A stretch of DNA of 64,000 bases from Anisakis pegreffii (Eukaryota > Nematoda > Chromadorea > Rhabditida > Anisakidae). Below, piece after piece: positions 60,029 to 64,000 of this stretch. The notes beneath the pieces are model-generated. The model was not told where the DNA came from. It searched no databases and saw only the letters and a program-made list of their open reading frames with translations. The stretch spans positions 62,001-126,000 of the forward strand of contig JAPYMA010001249.1 of the NCBI GenBank assembly GCA_035041965.1, read 5' to 3'. Numbering within the stretch: the first letter of the stretch is position 1; each line of letters opens with the position of its first letter. A program made the translations under genes and the position numbers.

Positions 60029-61995
60029 AACCCTGAAATTATTCTCTTTTCACTTATTCCAGTGGAATCTCGTCGCAGCCAATTTTGTCGGCTTCCCTCG
60101 CGTTCAAGTTTTATTTCTCTTTCACTTTCTCAATCTCAGTTTGTATCCATATCCACCCTTATGCCATAATCTGCTTCAAATCATCAAGCATTTCCACATG
60201 AATTCATAATATAAAGGCCTCATTTTTCTCGGTCGCATAGCAATTTGTTTTATATTCATTCTTTTATATCCGAAGATGATTCGTCTACTTTACTCAAGAA
60301 ACGTGATAGTTTCCCGTAATTTTATATGAATTTATTTGTAAATGTAATATTTCAATCCTCATTCAATCTTGAGTTTTTTGGCGATTCAATCAGGTTTGTT
60401 AACTGACAATAATTTGCATTCACTAAGTAATTTGTGACGCAAGGATATTTAAGGGATCCCTTTTTGTTGGCATCCCAGTTTGTTTTTTTTTTTTTCGCGG
60501 AGATTAGAGATGGTATGGGCGATGAGGGTTGACAGAAATAAGAAGTTGACGGAGAAAAAAGAAGAATTGGAATGGACAAAGGGCGATGAACGTGTGGGGA
60601 GGGTGATGGATGAGTGAGGGAGTTGTAATCGATTGCATGAAATTAATGGTATGAATATGAAATTAAATGAGCTTAAGGCAGCATGTTAATAGCCGATCAG
60701 TGACCGAAAGAAACCTGTTGCTTTACCACTACGTTGAATGCAGCGCAGCGCATAGTAGGCAGCCAACCAGTGAGGCAGCTTATCCTGCTTTTATCACGCC
60801 ACCATAAAGCATCATTTTACACAAGCCCATGTGCATGGTACAACATGAACTCTTTGTTCTTTTTTTATCCCATTTATTTTTCCCAAACAGACGATTTTCA
60901 TGGAGGAATTGAGGAACTCCCGCCTGTTTAATTCAATTCCAAGCGATTTTCAATCGGCCTACGTTGGGGAGGCAATGGCGCATGTCGCACTCCTGCTCAA
61001 GAAAAAAGACATTTGGAAACAAAATTGGTAGGTGATCGGAACAAAGATGTAGTCGTTTCCATAGAGTTAAATTTGGCTCACAGAATAATTCGCATATCGT
61101 TGTGTTTCTACAAAAACTAGTAACGTATCGGACGACTCACGAAAAACTTTCGTCAAAATAGATTAATCTTTCCAATGGATGTATAGCTCTCGCCGAAAAG
61201 AAAAGGTTTGCGTATCGCCATACAATAACTGAGTTGATAATGCAATCTCAAGTGATCATTCACAAATTTAGGCCATTTTTGAGTACACGGAATCGAACAT
61301 TTACGCTAACAAGTCTAACATTTACATTTCAAAAAAAAAATCACCTTTCATTAATACTCTAGCTGCTACAGTGTAGCAGATATCACGTACCACACTATGA
61401 GAGGAAATTTTCATGACCTCGACTCTGTCTCCCAATCTCACTCACAATCAGTTCATCTCCAAATTTGCATGAATTATCACTCACTGATAATTCATGCATA
61501 ATATAATTCTACTTGTTCTTCGTCTTTATTCATTCTCGATTTCTTCACCTGTCTTTGCCATACGGGGATGATGTATAGATAAAGCTGAAGTAGAGTAAAC
61601 TTTAAGTGATAATCCAGTGCTTTTATGAAGTGTGTACATATAACGTCTCTTAGTGGTGATATTTCTAATCATATTATTAATGTATAAATGAATTATGTCA
61701 ATTCAGTCACGCGCATTCGCCGCATTCAAACGCTTATTCACATTAGTAGATCTTTGGTCATTATTCATTGATGTCTGAAAGTATATATGTGGATGTTATT
61801 ACTATACGTATTATATTTTGAAGTAAGACGCCGCATATCTTCATGGTATTATGCTATTCGCGTTTAGCAATTACGGTGAATTGGTGCGTTTCATTGGAAT
61901 TATTTCACGTAATCTCGTTTCGTGTTGCCGTATCCATTGTTAGACGAATTCGTCAAAGCTATCGAATGGCATTGATGATTTGTCTCTGATTTCAG
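60029..61995. other. Intergenic region between divergent genes
   Basis: This lies upstream of both the minus-strand unknown gene and the plus-strand rabx-5 homologue and may hold both promoters. A charged minus-strand piece near 60060-60130 and a plus-strand piece near 60060-60108 are both open; neither is phase-linked to a gene. A strong hairpin is at 61466-61498. Confidence 0.35.
61466..61498. repeat. Perfect inverted repeat, 14-base arms
   Basis: TGCATGAATTATCA at 61466-61479 is followed after a 5-base loop (CTCAC) by its exact reverse complement at 61485-61498. It lies about 500 bases upstream of the rabx-5 leader. Confidence 0.85.
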
Positions 61996-62075
61996 GTAAT
62001 CAACTTTGGAGTGTTGCACGATTGCATTTTTAGAAACATTATTGCTGAGCGGAACAATTAAGGGAGCGTTTCATA
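61996..62075 (+). promoter_or_regulatory. rabx-5: 5' leader of the rabx-5 homologue after a splice acceptor
   Basis: A consensus TCTGATTTCAG ends at 61995. The 80 bases up to the ATG contain no other ATG, so the start at 62076 is the first one after the acceptor. Whether the acceptor takes a spliced leader or an upstream exon cannot be told. Confidence 0.4.
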
Positions 62076-64000
62076 ATGGACATTTCAACAACTGACACGT
62101 TGGACTCTGTTGAGAGTAGGACGGATAGCGTAAACTCGGACAAAAAACTTCGTGTGCAAATCACTGAAGAGGATTTGGTACGTTTCAGATGTTATATTGT
62201 CGGAAAGTAAGCGGAAAATTACTCCTTTTTAGTGGTTGATAATTTTTTTAAGTGGATAAAATTTTTTAATTTATGAATTCACTGACTGACGTCTGTGAAT
62301 TCATAAATCAAAATGTAATGAATCGCATTCATATTTAGCACGTGTATTCTGACATTTTACCTGACTTCATCTTTTTTGTTTTTTTCTAAATTTTTTCGAA
62401 AATATCCGTTTTCATGCAATTGATAATCCCTCATCATTTTAATTTCTGTCCCGACTGTACTATGGAACACAAGGAATTACGCTAAGATGAAGAATTCATT
62501 GCCAGGGGCAATTTTGTTTGTAGAATCCGAAAGTAAACATTTTATCGCTATATGCAGTTTTTTTGTAAATAATTGTCAAAGTCCAAAAAATGGTCAAAAA
62601 GCGTGAATTGGTCCTGCTGAAAAAGTTATCTTTTCATTGTCACAAAAGCGTAACAATATGTCAGTTATAGGCAGTCAGGTATGCAAAATCCTAAACTAAA
62701 ATCGCATTTTCTATATCGGACACAGCGATCTTCTACGGAATAAAATTTATATATGTGCTGTTTCTTCCCGACAACTGAATAGCAGTGCAGTGCACTTGAA
62801 AACGTGCGTTCCGTTGAAGCACAACAAATACTAACGAGAATGTTGAACAACTTCAGGAGAACGAGGTGGTAGGCACTGAAACAAGCGGTTTTCCGCATAG
62901 AAGCAGATATATTTGCTGATTAACGAAACTATTGTGAACCCTTAAAAAATTTTGGATTCTGCATATCGGATTGCCTGTGAGGTGCATATTCCTCAGTCTT
63001 CTTGAGGATTACAAAGCAACTTTTCAGGCAGTAAAATTCATACTTTGCGGTCATTTTCCTGGCTTTGACATTGACTTATGAAAACAGTACGTAGCGACGA
63101 AAAAGCTCTGTTTCCGAATTCTGCGTACAAAATCGTACAAGAAAGTGACATTCTCACTGTTGCGCAATTTTTTGTTGCGCAGTGTTATTTTGGTTGTTGC
63201 TCGATTGAGACACCAGCCGCAATAGTGCATTGTTCCACTTCAGTTGTGTGTTAATGGCTGCGGTTTTTACGGTACTCCACAGTGGAAAGGAAGATGCTCG
63301 AAATGCTGGCGTGCTTATCAAATTCAACAGAAGAAGACACAAGACTTTGCCAAGAATAGGTGCGTTCACTCTACTGTCCAACTGATTGCCATATCGGTGC
63401 CCTACTTTCCAGTTTTTAACTCATAATCTAAGTGTTCATTCTTTTAGTCATCGAAACACCATTCGTTTTTCTTATTTTCAATTGATTATCAGTTCTTATT
63501 TATTCTCTCAATCACGCTTCATCAATCATTCACCTATTTTTCAAAAAAAAAAAAAGTTGCTTCATATTCTCTAAAATTCATCCTCATTCCTCAATTCGGC
63601 ACCGTAAGAGAGCAGTTTTGACCCCCGCCTCGGGCTGATCTGAATGCGTTGATCGATGAACAAAGTTGCAAGAGAAAAGTCTTTTCAGAGAATTGCTAAG
63701 TTTTGAAAAATTCGAAGGTCGTCGTAAACTGTCCACTGAAAGTCGTAGTTTAACACTGAAAGCGATCCTTCGAAAATCACCGTCAGTGAACGTTAATACG
63801 ACGCCTGAACGTTAGTTTATTTTGTATTCGTTCGTTCGCTGTCCACTCAGAATTTTTATTCTGTGATTAAAAAAACTATTGGAATGTTCTGCAAAATGAT
63901 GCTCAATTGTGAGATGAATTAATCATTTATATCAATGAACGGATTGGATTGTGATCAATTAGTAACCAATTTCAGAGGCGATTTCTAGTGGTTCAGCACC
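62076..64000 (+). CDS. rabx-5: Rabex-5 (RABGEF1) homologue, first four exons, runs off the window
   Basis: Exons 62076-62177, 63244-63359, 63689-63810 and 63976-64000 join in agreeing phase (0, 2, 1) and the gene continues past the end. The first 34 residues are acidic and Ser/Thr-rich. Residues 35-57 form an A20-type zinc finger, LCVNGCGFYGTPQWKGRCSK and on, with Cys 36, 40, 52 and 55 in the C-x3-C-x11-C-x2-C spacing of Rabex-5, followed by the basic helix that in mammals binds ubiquitin. Exon 3 holds LLSFEKFEGRRK, matching the LTFSKFEEKK linker of mammalian Rabex-5. The Vps9 catalytic domain, which exchanges nucleotide on Rab5 at early endosomes, must lie outside the window. An acceptor at 61991-61995 (TTTCAG) gives an 80-base leader and may be a trans-splice site. 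Confidence 0.88.
62665..62898 (-). mobile_element. hAT transposase C-terminal relic inside a rabx-5 intron
   Basis: The minus-strand frame contains LLKLFNILVSICCASTERTF followed by SSALH and SVEDRC. This follows the hAT dimerisation signature (L-x-K-L-x-x-x-x-x-x-I-x-x-S-x-A-S-x-E-R-x-F-S) and the short R/K and SEDRL-type segment that comes after it. It has no catalytic core, no start and a stop within the family's usual length, so it is a decayed remnant. It lies in the first intron of the rabx-5 homologue in opposite orientation. Confidence 0.6.

Overview
The window looks like nuclear DNA of a nematode. It is AT-rich, its genes are split by introns with GT donors and mostly TTTCAG-type acceptors, and it carries nematode-expanded families: a family-92 glycosyltransferase, a serpentine chemoreceptor of the Str superfamily and a short secreted Ig-like protein. 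Nothing bacterial is present (no operons with ribosome binding sites, no CRISPR). The species cannot be named from the sequence. All gene models were built by hand from open frames, splice consensus and phase agreement between neighbouring exons.

Left part, 1-18 kb, mostly plus strand: a dead non-LTR retrotransposon piece (1072-1359, minus), a two-exon small secreted protein (2431-2851), a lysine-rich ORF with an internal 156-base duplication and a one-base frameshift (3491-3929), a hAT-type MITE (4590-4747), an Ig-like secreted protein (6526-7250), a membrane-anchored protein with a long disordered tail (9305-12110) and a complete seven-helix receptor (14895-17026).

Centre, 18-32 kb, minus strand: four units point the same way. 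In transcription order they are a WSD1-like (wax ester synthase/DGAT family) acyltransferase of 14 or so joined exons (31416-24885), a short membrane-protein fragment (24252-23935), an ambiguous fragment (22607-22354), and a complete 508-residue GT92 glycosyltransferase (21936-18387).

The stretch 31.4-40.6 kb holds no gene I can support. From 47812 down to 40626 lies a 17-exon-scale N4BP2 homologue: P-loop kinase, two CUE-like modules, DUF1771 and Smr. Beyond 48 kb there are two more hAT-type MITEs (48618-49057, 53468-53610), scattered minus-strand exons, and an unrecognised five- or six-exon minus gene (60028-56098). The right end holds the first four exons of a plus-strand rabx-5 (Rabex-5) homologue, which runs off the window; its first intron contains a broken hAT transposase C-terminus.

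The genes share no single pathway. rabx-5 (Rab5 activation), N4BP2 (nucleic-acid/ubiquitin-linked), GT92 (N-glycan decoration) and the WSD1-like enzyme (neutral lipid) look like ordinary unrelated nematode loci. The most unusual points are the degraded HHxxxDG motif of the WSD1-like enzyme, the kinase-first, double-CUE layout of the N4BP2 homologue, and the family of hAT-type MITEs whose interiors are built from short repeated words.
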